Part shown: one piece after another, positions 26,301 to 35,071 of the stretch | Layout of the letters: each line of letters opens with the position of its first letter | Numbering within the stretch: position 1 is the first letter of the stretch | NCBI GenBank assembly: GCA_001604275.1 | Contig: LVBD01000037.1 | Coordinates: 1-64,000, forward strand | DNA length: 64,000 bases | Direction of reading: 5' to 3' | Source: Spirochaetales bacterium Spiro_02 | Lineage (GTDB): Bacteria > Spirochaetota > Spirochaetia > Sphaerochaetales > Sphaerochaetaceae | The notes under the pieces: model-generated | The model's database searches: none | Told to the model about the DNA's origin: nothing | The model's input: the letters and a program-made list of their open reading frames with translations, nothing else | Made by a program: the position numbers and the translations under genes

Positions 26301-26475
26301 GATGCCCTGAAACCGCGAAACCGAGATAACTCTGGACCAAAGAAACTATGGAACCGGAAACCGAACCCAACGGCCCGGGAAGAGCTACCTGGACAAGCCA
26401 GATCGATGCGCCGACGACGCTCCCCGCCAAGAAACATACAACAGCCAAGATGATGGGAAACATCCCTTTCTTCAC
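23341..26475 (-). CDS. ftsK: DNA translocase FtsK/SpoIIIE
   Basis: This is a septum-located dsDNA pump that clears and unlinks chromosomes at division. About four N-terminal membrane helices (residues 1-165) are followed by a long Ala/Glu/Lys/Pro-rich linker of roughly 390 residues, then the alpha/beta motor with Walker A IAGSTGSGKSVCVNSL, Walker B-like YIAVIIDEFADLM and LVLATQRPSVNVITG. The gamma winged helix (RRLKIGYNRAARLVEQMEEMGYVGP) at the end reads the polar KOPS-type sequences. I prefer the GTG at 26475 because GGAGG lies eight bases before it. The ATG at 26505 has no good SD. Confidence 0.95.
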   Translation of the reverse strand: MKKGMFPIILAVVCFLAGSVVGASIWLVQVALPGPLGSVSGSIVSLVQSYLGFAVSGHPGGQIPTVMLLLSWSVLALYCRKRPFSWWMIPVSAVIFYTVYLFAMMLQNSPEPAWILDTLYARSVRGGSGLLLLAFILETLVTILLLMVSAPLNERWRKKHVLVEASRKRREAQEARLATVAEDYSLSSSAGGPPSPASVEQDATKEKRHKEKKRRKAADAKDGEPTDETLVTFELDADGNQVADGYVHPSRPIDPDAPMVFPDIVDGPKLKKLSKKKSGEPVHVDSSEQADAPMQAVPSTEKASSDAPVSGFLQAALSVAGQTHSDAQPVASSKLFKSGQLVSAVAKSQGKSVEQPASRSQSKIKSSLLEAQERAAREAGTHQSELQTKRSSRDVPSAPAAEASEVEPEKLRHKLFGIPSLKKKSEQEEPIRTTMSMSRPEDAAEKSAAEDEAGYVQEEPAVPAMSPQLQELRQKIAASATTSSAAATPSTHPGTAVSASLGTTTAPGAPTQGVSPFAPHSTARPVNGAVSEDAPTPPPAAEPKNPEDDMEVLSGVGGLSSSNAGKSALLNRKRLVYQFPPSELLVSYPDHSNDIDEATIASGELLIETLRQFKIQATLMNIVKGPTVTMFEVSPAPGVRVNTIVNLADNIALSLAAQRVRIVAPIPGKQAVGIEVPNKVRQIIGFKEMIPSMDAKDLAIPMVLGRTITGEPIVIDLSATPHLLIAGSTGSGKSVCVNSLICSILYRKSPKEVRLIMVDPKIVELKIYNGIPHLLTPVITEAKKTIKALEFCIYEMDRRYKLLQGLNVRNIKAYNKKIVEARIAREKLPYIAVIIDEFADLMATVGKELETQLARLAAMSRAVGIHLVLATQRPSVNVITGLIKSNIPSRIAFAVTSAMDSRIIIDEIGAEKLLGKGDMLYSSNADPSPSRIQGAFLSDDEVEKVVAFACSQGEPDYIDEAFFEDDEPEESGDGDDDFGDSDDSLMEKALRIVVERNGASASYLQRRLKIGYNRAARLVEQMEEMGYVGPPNGSKPRELLRMPD

Positions 26476-26539
26476 GTACCTATCCTCCATCAGGTTCTGC
26501 GGCATTGCTTCAATCTATTGCATACCGCATATCACTGTA

Positions 26540-27259
26540 TCACATCGCGAAGCTGACATCCACAGGGGAATCGCCCGGGGCTTTCCGTTTCTCCAGCAGG
26601 CAGAGCATGCGAGGCGCGTCGAGGAACGGCACGGCGATCGGAACCATGCGCGATTTCCAATGCACATGGCCGCTACGGGATCGCTCCTCGATGGCAGACA
26701 GCTCCTGCACGACATTTTCTTCACGACTTTTATATGCGCAGACCGTTCCCCCGTCGGCCAGAATGGAGCCGATATCCCCGACTATATCTTGTAACGGATG
26801 GAACGCACGAAAGGTTACAATGTCGAATTTCTTTTTGACTTCGGACAAATCGGCCTGAAGCACCTCGACGCGACGGGTCAGACCGGTCACCGCGACAGCA
26901 TTGCGCAAAAATCCTGCGCGACGCCCCATTCGCTCGACCAACGTGAACGAAAAATCGCCGAATGCGATCGCAAGCGGAATCCCCGGGAGTCCTGCTCCGG
27001 AACCGACATCGCAGAATGCGCGCATTCCACCGCCTTTGGAACGGATCAGCTCGGTCAGGCAGGGCACCGCGGCCAGACTGTCCAGGATATGCTTGATCAC
27101 CAGTTCGTCGCCTTCGGCGCCTACCAGGCGGTAGGTGGGGTTCCACAGCTCGATTTCGGCGAGATAGGCGTCCAGCGCAGAGAATTGTCCATCGGAGAAC
27201 GACAGACCGATTGCTTCGACCCCCTCTCGGCACAATGCACGCATCCGTCGGTCAGGCAT
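26540..27259 (-). CDS. rsmG: 16S rRNA (guanine-527-N7)-methyltransferase
   Basis: This SAM-dependent enzyme (GidB) forms m7G527 in 16S rRNA. The 239-residue protein carries the conserved N-terminal [24 protein letters not shown], the SAM loop [17 protein letters not shown] and the TFRAF motif near the catalytic pocket. The start at 27259 has AGGAG seven bases upstream and overlaps the mnmG stop by eight bases; a longer frame to 27346 lies inside mnmG. The mnmE-mnmG-rsmG order is the classic bacterial gid/trmE cluster. Confidence 0.93.
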   Translation of the reverse strand: MPDRRMRALCREGVEAIGLSFSDGQFSALDAYLAEIELWNPTYRLVGAEGDELVIKHILDSLAAVPCLTELIRSKGGGMRAFCDVGSGAGLPGIPLAIAFGDFSFTLVERMGRRAGFLRNAVAVTGLTRRVEVLQADLSEVKKKFDIVTFRAFHPLQDIVGDIGSILADGGTVCAYKSREENVVQELSAIEERSRSGHVHWKSRMVPIAVPFLDAPRMLCLLEKRKAPGDSPVDVSFAM

Positions 27260-29138
27260 GGACATTCTCCTCTGCATCCCGGGCATCCGGGTGACTGGAG
27301 GGCTCCGGCTCCGAAGGTTCCACGGTCGCATTACGCGGAGATCCATGGCCGAGATATACCATCAGGATCGCCACATCGCTGTTTCTCACCCCGCTGATTC
27401 TCCCGGCCTGGCCGATCGAGCGCGGACGTATCTGTTTGAATTTTTCCCTCGATTCGGCAGAAATGCCTCCGATGGCATCATAGTCGAAATCGGAGGGGAT
27501 CTCCATCTCTTCCAGTTTCGCAAACCGATCCACCTGCCGCTCCTGCCGCTTGATATAGCCGTCGTACTTGACGTCCAGCTCCGCCTGATAGCGGATCGGC
27601 GCATCGTACGAACTCAATTCCGGAACTGCGGAAAGCAACGAATCGAGCGTCACTTCTGGCCGTCGCAATGCTTCCAGACAGCTCTTGCCCTCGAAGCGAC
27701 GCTCCGACAGCAACTGTTTGATCGCATCGATGCGCTCCATCTTCGCACGAAGCCGCTCCATGCGATCGGCGCTCTGCAACCCTACGGCGAAACCTTTTGG
27801 CGTCAGCCGCTGATCCGCAGAATCGTGGCGGAGATTCAGCCGGTACTCAGCTCGGCTGGTGAACATCCGATACGGTTCCTTGGTGCCTTTCGTCACTAGA
27901 TCGTCGATCAGCACTCCGGTATAGGCTTCGGTGCGGGACAACACGAGCGGAGGTTCACCTTTCAGTTTCTGTGCGGCGTTGATGCCGGCCAGCAATCCTT
28001 GGCATGCGGCTTCCTCATAGCCGCTGGTTCCGTTCGTCTGCCCTGCAAGGAACAGGCCGGAGACCCGCTTCGTCTCAAGCGACGGATACAACTGCAACGG
28101 ATCGAGATAGTCGTATTCCACCGCATACGCCGGCCGCAGGATCTGTGCGTGCTCCAGCCCTTTGATCGAATGGATGAACGCAGTCTGCACGTCTTCGGGC
28201 AGGGAGGACGACAGCCCGTTGAGATACATTTCCTCGGTTCCGGCTCCCTCGGGTTCGATGAAGATCTGATGTTGGTCCCGGTCGGGGAATCTCACCACCT
28301 TGTCCTCGATAGATGGACAATATCTGGGTCCGCGTCCGACGATCTTGCCGCCGTACAGCGGAGATCTGCCGATGTTCTTTCTGATGATGTCGTGCGTAGC
28401 CTCGTTCGTCCAAGTGATCCAACAGCTGAGCTGGGGACGATCCACTCGCTCATAGTCGAAGGAAAACGGCAGCATCGGCTCATCGCCGGGCTGTTCCTCG
28501 AGGACATCCAGATCGAGGCTACTTTTGCGCACCCGCGCAGGGGTCCCGGTCTTCAGTCTGCCTACCGCGAAGCCTTTCTGCCGCAAGGCGGAACCAAGTC
28601 CGATTGCCGCAGGCTCACCCAGACGGCCGGACGGAGCGTCGAATTCACCGATGAAAATACGCCCTTCCATGAAGGTCCCGGTCGTCATTACCAGCACCTT
28701 GCAGGATATTCGATGTCCTCGTTCAGTCACGATTCCACAAACCGTATGCCCATCAGGCTCAAGCAGGATATCGACGACCGTATCCATGAATAAGGATAAT
28801 CCTTTTTGCGCTTCCAAGGTCTCCTTGGCCAGCCGGTGGTACGTGAACTTGTCCGCCTGCGCACGAGGGGCCTGGACCGCAGGGCCACGGCTCCGGTTGA
28901 GGATCCTGAACTGGATCATCGAACGGTCGATCAAGTGTCCCATCTCTCCACCAAGCGCATCGACTTCCCGGACAAGATTCCCCTTGGCCAGGCCGCCTAC
29001 GGCGGGATTGCAGGAAAGTCGTCCGATCGCATCGAGATTCTGCGTGACCATCAATGTCCTGAAGCCCATCCGGGACAGGGCGAGCGCAGCTTCGATCCCC
29101 GCATGGCCGCCTCCGATCACTATTGCATCGTAGTCCAT
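27252..29138 (-). CDS. mnmG: tRNA uridine-34 5-carboxymethylaminomethyl synthesis enzyme
   Basis: This FAD-dependent partner of MnmE (GidA) modifies wobble uridine of certain tRNAs. The N-terminal FAD loop is [43 protein letters not shown] and the [17 protein letters not shown] box are hallmark segments. The C-terminal helical domain ends with the [16 protein letters not shown] region. At 628 residues it is full length. It lies between mnmE and rsmG in one leftward unit, 41 bases after mnmE. Confidence 0.97.
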   Translation of the reverse strand: MDYDAIVIGGGHAGIEAALALSRMGFRTLMVTQNLDAIGRLSCNPAVGGLAKGNLVREVDALGGEMGHLIDRSMIQFRILNRSRGPAVQAPRAQADKFTYHRLAKETLEAQKGLSLFMDTVVDILLEPDGHTVCGIVTERGHRISCKVLVMTTGTFMEGRIFIGEFDAPSGRLGEPAAIGLGSALRQKGFAVGRLKTGTPARVRKSSLDLDVLEEQPGDEPMLPFSFDYERVDRPQLSCWITWTNEATHDIIRKNIGRSPLYGGKIVGRGPRYCPSIEDKVVRFPDRDQHQIFIEPEGAGTEEMYLNGLSSSLPEDVQTAFIHSIKGLEHAQILRPAYAVEYDYLDPLQLYPSLETKRVSGLFLAGQTNGTSGYEEAACQGLLAGINAAQKLKGEPPLVLSRTEAYTGVLIDDLVTKGTKEPYRMFTSRAEYRLNLRHDSADQRLTPKGFAVGLQSADRMERLRAKMERIDAIKQLLSERRFEGKSCLEALRRPEVTLDSLLSAVPELSSYDAPIRYQAELDVKYDGYIKRQERQVDRFAKLEEMEIPSDFDYDAIGGISAESREKFKQIRPRSIGQAGRISGVRNSDVAILMVYLGHGSPRNATVEPSEPEPSSHPDARDAEENVHA

Positions 29139-29179
29139 CTATGCATCATTCCTCATTATCGTCCAAGCGTCCGCCCGAA

Positions 29180-30538
29180 TCATTTCCCGACGCAGAAACC
29201 GGAGAAAATCCGTTCAAGCACATCGGCTTCGGTAACCTCGCCGGTCAGTTCTCCCAGCGCCTGGAGCGCTTCGTTCAATTCCACAGCCACGATATCCAGC
29301 GGCAATCCCTGATCCTCCAGTTCGTCGGCTCTGCGTAGCGCCTGGGCAGCTCTGGCGAGCCCGTCGCGCTGACGTTCCGATTCAATGACCAGCCGGTCAT
29401 CGGCCCCCGCGGAGACGCCTTCTTTCAATCGCCGGGCAAGTTCTGCGGTCAATCGGTCCATTCCCTCGCCGGTACGGCTGCTGACGGCGATCACTTCCTG
29501 ATCTGCGGGAGGCCTCCCAAGGTCGCTTTTGTTCCACACCACGATCGTTCGTCGCTCCCCGGCAAGCGCAATGTTACTCTGCAACGTCTGCCTGGCATCC
29601 TGGCGGGAACCGTCCAGCAACAGCAGCACGATATCGGCCTGGTCGAGCAGTTGCTCGGTCCTTCTGATCCCTTCCGCTTCGATGCTGTCGTCGGAATCCC
29701 GAAGCCCCGCGGTGTCGTACAATCGGATGGGGATGCCTTCCAGCTGGATCCACGCCTCCAGGAAATCCCTGGTCGTTCCATGCCGGTCGCTGACGATCGC
29801 CCGCTCCTCTTTGAGCAACAGGTTGAAGAGCGACGACTTGCCCGCATTGGTCGCTCCGGCGAGAACCACGCGCGCCCCCTGCCCATACAGCCGTCCGGCG
29901 GTCCACGTCGCGGCCAAAGCATCGAGTGCGGCGATAGTCTTGCGCAACGAGTCGCGAGGAAACATGGTATCTCCCCCGATTTCATCTTCGGCGTAATCGA
30001 GCTGCACTTCGACAAAGCTCACGATATCCAGCGTACTCTGCTTCAGTTCCTCGATCCTTCGGCGCAGCGCTCCGTCCAGGCGGGACAGCGCCAGGCTCTG
30101 CGATGCCGCGCTCCGCGCTGCCACGAGTTCCTGCACGGCTTCTGCCTGCGTCAGATCCAACCGGCCATGGACGAACGCCCGGAACGTAAATTCCCCCGGC
30201 TCAGCGGCACGCAATCCATTGGCTCCGAACAGATCCAAGATCCGTTTCAAACCGGGAAGGCTGCCGTGGCAGGTGAATTCGACGGCTTCCTCGCCGGTAT
30301 AGCCATGTCCGTCGCGATACACAGCCGCGACCACTTCATCGATTCGCACGGAGGTCGCAGGATCGACGATGTATCCATGCACCAAGGATGCGGACGGAGC
30401 GTCGATCAAGGCTTTTGGTCGTGAGAAACACCTGCTGCACAAAGAGATAGCATGGGGTCCACTGGTTCGGACAATTGCAAGGGCGCTTTCCGCCCAGGCG
30501 GTTGCCAGCGCATAGATCGTATCGTCGGTATTCATCAT
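29180..30538 (-). CDS. mnmE: tRNA modification GTPase
   Basis: This is the K+-type GTPase that works with MnmG on tRNA wobble uridines (452 residues from the ATG at 30538; the E. coli protein is 454). An N-terminal tetrahydrofolate-binding domain and a helical domain surround the G domain: G1 GATNAGKSSLFN, G3 DTAGLRDS, G4 NKSDLG. The C-terminus ends in FCVGK, the CxGK motif with the essential Cys. The longer frame to 30601 would begin inside the promoter. No SD is visible before the ATG pair at 30535-30538. A strong promoter abuts it, so the mRNA may be leaderless. Confidence 0.95.
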   Translation of the reverse strand: MMNTDDTIYALATAWAESALAIVRTSGPHAISLCSRCFSRPKALIDAPSASLVHGYIVDPATSVRIDEVVAAVYRDGHGYTGEEAVEFTCHGSLPGLKRILDLFGANGLRAAEPGEFTFRAFVHGRLDLTQAEAVQELVAARSAASQSLALSRLDGALRRRIEELKQSTLDIVSFVEVQLDYAEDEIGGDTMFPRDSLRKTIAALDALAATWTAGRLYGQGARVVLAGATNAGKSSLFNLLLKEERAIVSDRHGTTRDFLEAWIQLEGIPIRLYDTAGLRDSDDSIEAEGIRRTEQLLDQADIVLLLLDGSRQDARQTLQSNIALAGERRTIVVWNKSDLGRPPADQEVIAVSSRTGEGMDRLTAELARRLKEGVSAGADDRLVIESERQRDGLARAAQALRRADELEDQGLPLDIVAVELNEALQALGELTGEVTEADVLERIFSGFCVGK

Positions 30539-30543
30539 CGCCG

Positions 30544-30572
30544 AGTATATCGCACAGGTCGTACCATGGCAA
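30544..30572 (-). promoter_or_regulatory. mnmE promoter, start site next to the ATG
   Basis: Reading leftward, TTGCCA (30567-30572), a 17-base spacer and TATACT (30544-30549) form a near-consensus promoter. Only five bases separate the -10 from the first ATG (30538), so transcription should begin at the start codons. Confidence 0.65.
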
Positions 30573-30603
30573 CAACCCGACCGGAGCTCATGCCGCCGCA
30601 ATC

Positions 30604-30633
30604 TTGCCTTGCAATCGCCGGCGGTGCTATAGT
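30604..30633 (+). promoter_or_regulatory. epmA promoter, start site at the ATG
   Basis: TTGCCT (30604-30609) and TATAGT (30628-30633) are 18 bases apart. Six bases follow before the ATG at 30640, so the predicted first transcribed base is the A of the start codon. No SD is present. Confidence 0.6.
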
Positions 30634-30639
30634 GGCTTC

Positions 30640-31632
30640 ATGCTTGACATGACATCATCAATCGGACGTAGCAGGCTTTGTTCCTCGATGCGCCGGTATT
30701 TCGACGAACACGGGTATACGGAGGTGGATACACCGATTCTTTCTCCCGACTTGATCCCCGAGCCGACGATCGAGAATTTCGCCACGACGTTCTCAAACGA
30801 ATTCGTCGGTTCCCGGGAACTGTACCTAGTCCCCTCCCCTGAAATCTACATGAAGCGGTTGATCGCCCAGGGGTCGGGCAGCATCTATCAGTTCTCCCAT
30901 TGCTTCCGCAACAGCGAGCAGCTGGGTCGTCAGCACAATCCTGAGTTCACCATGCTCGAATACTACACCGTAGACGCCGACGAACAGGATTCCATCGCGA
31001 TCACCGAGGAATTGCTTGCGAACACCGCGCTTCCAGGCTGTCCGGAGCATCTGCTTCCTCCGTTTCGCAAAATGACCGTCGCACAGGCTTGCAAAAAGTA
31101 CGCCGGAGTGGATCTCGACAAGGTACAGGATCCGAAAACATTGAGAGCAGAGGCCGGCCGGCTGGGTCTGCATCTTCCTGACGCTCCGGAGAGCTGGGAA
31201 GAAACATTCAATAGGATATTCCTCACATTCGTCGAGCCTTCCATTCCGCAGGATCGTCCGCTGGTTCTCTGCGAGTATCCGGCGCAGATCGAATGTCTGG
31301 CGACGAAAACCCCTGGCCGGCCGTACCGGCGCCGATGGGAAATGTACGCCGGAGGCGTCGAGGTAGCGAACTGCTACGACGAGGAACGGGACGCCGACAC
31401 GGTCCGGAATTATTACCGCAAAGCGTATGCGGAGCTGATCCGACGCCGCAACTCGACCGAAACCGTCATTCCCGACATCGATCTTTCTTTCGCCGATTGC
31501 TTCGATGTCGGATTCCCGCAATGTTCCGGCGTCGCCATGGGAATGGACAGGCTTCTGATGTTGCAACTCGGAAAATCATCCATCGAGGGGGTGATTCTTT
31601 TTCCGTTTTCTGCTATGATGGCCGGCAGGTAA
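30640..31632 (+). CDS. epmA: EF-P (R)-beta-lysine ligase
   Basis: This is a truncated lysyl-tRNA-synthetase-like enzyme (GenX/PoxA/YjeA) that attaches beta-lysine to a lysine of elongation factor P instead of to tRNA. The 331-residue protein has only the class II catalytic core and no anticodon-binding domain. Motif 2 is in FRNSEQLGRQHNPEFTMLEYY and motif 3 in CSGVAMGMDRLLML. The frame extends upstream to 30475 but that part overlaps mnmE and the promoter. efp follows after 33 bases and epmB is convergent just beyond, so substrate, ligase and aminomutase are together. Confidence 0.93.
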   Translation: MLDMTSSIGRSRLCSSMRRYFDEHGYTEVDTPILSPDLIPEPTIENFATTFSNEFVGSRELYLVPSPEIYMKRLIAQGSGSIYQFSHCFRNSEQLGRQHNPEFTMLEYYTVDADEQDSIAITEELLANTALPGCPEHLLPPFRKMTVAQACKKYAGVDLDKVQDPKTLRAEAGRLGLHLPDAPESWEETFNRIFLTFVEPSIPQDRPLVLCEYPAQIECLATKTPGRPYRRRWEMYAGGVEVANCYDEERDADTVRNYYRKAYAELIRRRNSTETVIPDIDLSFADCFDVGFPQCSGVAMGMDRLLMLQLGKSSIEGVILFPFSAMMAGR

Positions 31633-31665
31633 AATCGTCAATTCAAAGAGATTAGAGGTATACTA

Positions 31666-32229
31666 ATGATTAAAGCAGGTCAGATTGAGAAAGGTACCGC
31701 CTTGTTGATCAAGGGTCAGCCTTTCGTTTGTGTCGAACGCGAGTTCGTCAATCCCGGCAAGGGTTCCGCCTTCGTCCGTCTGAAGCTCAAGAGCCCTTCC
31801 ACCGGACAGACGCTGAGCGAGACCATGAAGACCCAGGACAACGCCGAAGATATTACCGTCGAAGACATCGACTATCAGTACATGTACAACGACGGCGAAA
31901 ATTTCCACTTGATGAATACCAGTACTTACGATCAGATCGAGGTTCCGATGGGCTCCTTTCCCGACTATCAGTACATTATGAAAGACGGTGAAACCTACCG
32001 TTGCACGGTATGGGAGGATCAGATTCTCGATATCCAGGTTCCCAGCAAGGTCGTGTTCCTTGTTGCGGAGGCCGAGGAGGCTGTCAAGGGGGACACGGTC
32101 CAGGGTGCCACCAAGTATGTCACCACCGAGACTGGTCTGAAAGTGAGGGTGCCTATCTTCATCAAGCAGGGCGAAAAGATTCGTGTGAACACCGAAACCA
32201 AGGAATACTTGGAACGCGTCAACAGTTAG
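31666..32229 (+). CDS. efp: translation elongation factor P
   Basis: EF-P enters the ribosomal E site and rescues stalling at polyproline. The 187-residue protein has the three beta-barrel domains of the family. The modification loop near the N-terminus reads NPGKGSAFVRLKL, with Lys32 at the position that EpmA beta-lysylates. The C-terminal domain has the usual VPIFIKQGEKIRVNTETKEYLERV ending. SD AGAGG lies seven bases before the ATG. A strong terminator follows at 32338-32368. Confidence 0.98.
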   Translation: MIKAGQIEKGTALLIKGQPFVCVEREFVNPGKGSAFVRLKLKSPSTGQTLSETMKTQDNAEDITVEDIDYQYMYNDGENFHLMNTSTYDQIEVPMGSFPDYQYIMKDGETYRCTVWEDQILDIQVPSKVVFLVAEAEEAVKGDTVQGATKYVTTETGLKVRVPIFIKQGEKIRVNTETKEYLERVNS

Positions 32230-32234
32230 AGTTA

Positions 32235-32274
32235 GGGTCATTGCAGGGTCATTGCAGGGTCATTGCAGGGTCAT
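32235..32274 (+). repeat. 11-bp tandem repeat after efp
   Basis: The unit GGGTCATTGCA is repeated exactly three times (32235-32245, 32246-32256, 32257-32267) with a partial fourth copy. It begins five bases after the efp stop and lies in the 3' UTR before the terminator. Confidence 0.9.
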
Positions 32275-32337
32275 CGTGGGATGAGCGGAGGAGAGACGAA
32301 CCTCGTTCTACGATCCCTCCCCAGTGTTTTCTTTTCC

Positions 32338-32368
32338 AGTCGATCCCGATTGCGGATCGGCTTTTTTT
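32338..32368 (+). terminator. rho-independent terminator of efp
   Basis: AGTCGATCC (32338-32346) pairs with GGATCGGCT (32354-32362; one G-T pair) around a seven-base loop and runs directly into TTTTTTT. Confidence 0.88.
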
Positions 32369-32436
32369 GTCAGTGCGAGGGGCATGGCCTCCGGGAGGAA
32401 AGGAGCCGGAGAGCGCCTGCATCAGACATGAACTCT

Positions 32437-33534
32437 TCAGGTTGTCTCACTGACCTTGTGTTTGGCGGCGACTTCGGGATCGGGGTAGCGGCGAAGTTCT
32501 CCGTCCGGAGTGCTGAACAGCCATGCGCCGTCAGCGTCCCTCCCTTGCAGATAGCAATGTGAGAGAGGAACCTTGCCGCCACCTTGGGGAAGATCGACGG
32601 CGTATACCGGCATAGCAAGTCCGGACAGGCGTCGGCGCAGTTCCTGCTCAAGGCGCAATCCCTCTTCCAACGGAACGCGAAAATGTGCGGTACCGGTGAC
32701 CAGATCGCCTTGAAACAGATAGTATGGTTTGATTCGGGAAGCGACAAGCCGGTCGCAGAGCTCCTCAAGGACATCGGCATCGTCATTCACTCCTCTGAGG
32801 AGGACCGTCTGATTCATGGCGGGGATTCCTGCATCGACGAACTTCGCCACCGCCGCTACCGATCGAGTTGTCAGCTCCTTGGGATGGTTGAACTGCGTCA
32901 TGAGATAGTACGGGGCGGTGAAATTGCGCTTGAACACAGAAATCAGATCGTCAGTGATTCGCTGCGGCCAGGAAGCGGGGGTTCGGGTGCAGAGACGCAT
33001 GACGAGATCCGGGCGATACCGACGGAAAATTGCGATCATCCGCTCCAGACGGGTGTCGGACAAAGTCAGAAGATCACCACCGGTCAGAAGGATCTCCTTG
33101 ATTTCGAGATGATCGCCGATGTATGCCGCAGCCGTTTCGATCTCCGTATCGGTCGCAGGTCCTACGGTCTTTCCTGTGAATCGTCTGCGAAAGCAATGGC
33201 GACAGTACATCGGGCATAGATCGGTGACTAGGAACGCCACACGATTGCGGTACCGATGAATCAGCCGCGCGGTCACCGAGTAGGATCGTTCCTGCTGGGG
33301 ATCGGAGTCTTCGCCGACATCGGGGATGTTCTCGAAACGGGTCGGAACGACTTGGCGGCGCAACGGATCGGCGGGGTCGGAGGAATCGATCAAGGCAAAA
33401 TAGTATTCGGGTATCAGCAGCGGAACCGTCAGGCCATCCTCACGCCACTTCAGTTCATCATCCGTCAAGGACAGACGAGTCGCCAAAGAATCGAGAGAAC
33501 TGATCGAACCGCCATGTGCATTATCCATAGTCAT
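32437..33534 (-). CDS. epmB: lysine 2,3-aminomutase family, EF-P-lysine isomerase
   Basis: This radical-SAM, PLP-dependent enzyme makes (R)-beta-lysine for EF-P. The cluster motif is DLCPMYCRHCFRRR (CxxxCxxC), followed by the EILLTGGDLLTLSD strand typical of KamA/EpmB. At about 365 residues it lacks the long C-terminal extension of catabolic KamA and matches EpmB. Its position convergent with efp and next to epmA supports the EF-P role over lysine fermentation. The start is uncertain: GTG 33540, ATG 33534 and ATG 33528 are all possible and none has a strong SD. Confidence 0.88.
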   Translation of the reverse strand: MTMDNAHGGSISSLDSLATRLSLTDDELKWREDGLTVPLLIPEYYFALIDSSDPADPLRRQVVPTRFENIPDVGEDSDPQQERSYSVTARLIHRYRNRVAFLVTDLCPMYCRHCFRRRFTGKTVGPATDTEIETAAAYIGDHLEIKEILLTGGDLLTLSDTRLERMIAIFRRYRPDLVMRLCTRTPASWPQRITDDLISVFKRNFTAPYYLMTQFNHPKELTTRSVAAVAKFVDAGIPAMNQTVLLRGVNDDADVLEELCDRLVASRIKPYYLFQGDLVTGTAHFRVPLEEGLRLEQELRRRLSGLAMPVYAVDLPQGGGKVPLSHCYLQGRDADGAWLFSTPDGELRRYPDPEVAAKHKVSETT

Positions 33535-33674
33535 GGGCACAGATGTACCACCAAAACACGAGCTCGTCCAGAGCCCGTATCGTTTTTACAGTTTCTTCGT
33601 GAGTTCGCAGTAGCAAAAGAGACAAAACATGGTACACTGGCTCTGATAGAAATCACTCGAGAGGACACAACATC

Positions 33675-34985
33675 ATGGAACAAAAAAAGAAGAAAGGGCT
33701 GAAAGGATACTACCTGACCACATTCCTCATCGGCCTCGGGTTTTTCACGATGGGACTGATGGATCCATTGTATGACACCTATGTGCCGATATTCCTCAGT
33801 AAATTCATCGATTCGAAGGGGTTGATCGGATCGATCATGACGCTCGACAATATCTTGGCGATCTTCCTGATCCCTGTGTTCTCGGCGATCAGCGACAGAA
33901 CCCGGACTCCTATCGGCAGGAGAATGCCGTTCATCATCGTCTGTTTGCCGCTGACCGCTGTGGCGTTCGGCCTGATTCCGTTCAGCGCCTTGAATTCACT
34001 TTGGATGTTGATCACGTTGGTATTCATTCTCAACCTCTTCAAGCAGGCGGCCAGAGGACCGGTCGTGGCGCTGATGCCCGACATCATCCCCGGCGAACTG
34101 CGATCGGAGGCCAATGGAGTCATCAACACCATGGGAGGCATCGCGACCATCGTCGGAACCATAGGGCTCGCGCAGTTGATGAATGTAAAAGTCAACCTTC
34201 CCGGCATGGGCCCGACGGATAATATCCTCGCATTCCCCGTTGCGAGCGTCCTGGTCATCCTTGCCGCAATCCTGTTGCTGATTTTCATCAAGGAAGACAC
34301 ATCGAAATACGATCAGGCGGACGAAGCCGAACAGAAAGTGCCGATCCGTAAATCCATCAAGCATATTTTTGGAGAAAAGGACAAAAGCGCGATGTACATC
34401 CTTCTATCGCTGCTGTTCTGGTTCATCGCATACCAAGGGGTGCTACCGTTCGTCGGATTGTACTCCACGGAAGTGCTGGGAACCAGCTCAGGGACTGCGG
34501 CGCTCGCGGCGGGCATGGTAGGCGTCGCCTATGCGATCTTCGCCATCCCGTCCGGCGTCGTGGCGCACAAGCACGGCAGGAAGAAAACTATCCGCCGCGC
34601 GCTTGCCTGTCTCGTCGGCATCTTGATGCTCATCTTCTTCCATGATCCGCTGACCTCAGGATTAGGACAACTCGGTCGACAGCTCACGTTCTGGGCGTTG
34701 CTGTTCTGTTTCGGCATTTTCTGGGTCACGGTCGTCACGAACAGCTTTCCGATGCTCTGGCAGATGGCCAACTACCAGACGATGGGCATCTATACCGGCC
34801 TGTATTACTTCTTCTCGCAGTTGGCATCGATCATCTCGCCTCCGATCACCGGCACATGCATCGATATCTTCGGATTCCGGTCGCTCTTCGTATTTGCGGC
34901 CGTCTGCATGCTGGTAGCGTTCTTCCTCATGTCCAAAGTAAAACGTGGAGAACCGGAAGACGATCCGGCGGAAATACCCGCATAA
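33675..34985 (+). CDS. MFS transporter, sugar-cation symporter-like
   Basis: This is an inner-membrane transporter of 436 residues with 12 predicted helices. The loop after helix 2 has DRTRTPIGRRMPFIIVCLPL, the RxxxGRRxP pattern of the GPH/sucrose-type symporters, and a second-half counterpart AHKHGRKKTIRRALA. FFTMGLMDPLYDTYVPIFLS opens helix 1. The pattern resembles the SLC45/sucrose-maltose type group; the substrate is unknown. SD GAGG is nine bases before the ATG. It stands alone between the divergent epmB and a convergent terminator. Confidence 0.85.
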   Translation: MEQKKKKGLKGYYLTTFLIGLGFFTMGLMDPLYDTYVPIFLSKFIDSKGLIGSIMTLDNILAIFLIPVFSAISDRTRTPIGRRMPFIIVCLPLTAVAFGLIPFSALNSLWMLITLVFILNLFKQAARGPVVALMPDIIPGELRSEANGVINTMGGIATIVGTIGLAQLMNVKVNLPGMGPTDNILAFPVASVLVILAAILLLIFIKEDTSKYDQADEAEQKVPIRKSIKHIFGEKDKSAMYILLSLLFWFIAYQGVLPFVGLYSTEVLGTSSGTAALAAGMVGVAYAIFAIPSGVVAHKHGRKKTIRRALACLVGILMLIFFHDPLTSGLGQLGRQLTFWALLFCFGIFWVTVVTNSFPMLWQMANYQTMGIYTGLYYFFSQLASIISPPITGTCIDIFGFRSLFVFAAVCMLVAFFLMSKVKRGEPEDDPAEIPA

Positions 34986-35004
34986 CGACCATGGAACATG
35001 AAAA

Positions 35005-35045
35005 AGGAGCTGTCACACAGTCGAAGGACTGAAGCGTCAGCTCCT
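35005..35045 (-). terminator. convergent terminator hairpin
   Basis: AGGAGCTG (35005-35012) pairs with CAGCTCCT (35038-35045), with an inner CAGTC/GACTG hairpin. Read leftward a TTTTT run follows, so it ends the leftward unit starting with polA/coaE. It probably also stops the MFS transcript. Confidence 0.75.
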
Positions 35046-35071
35046 ACTTGTATCATGCGTCCTGATCAATA

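Noticed and set aside
32235-32274. CRISPR-like array
   Set aside because: The repeat unit is 11 bases with no spacers and no cas genes; it is a simple tandem repeat.
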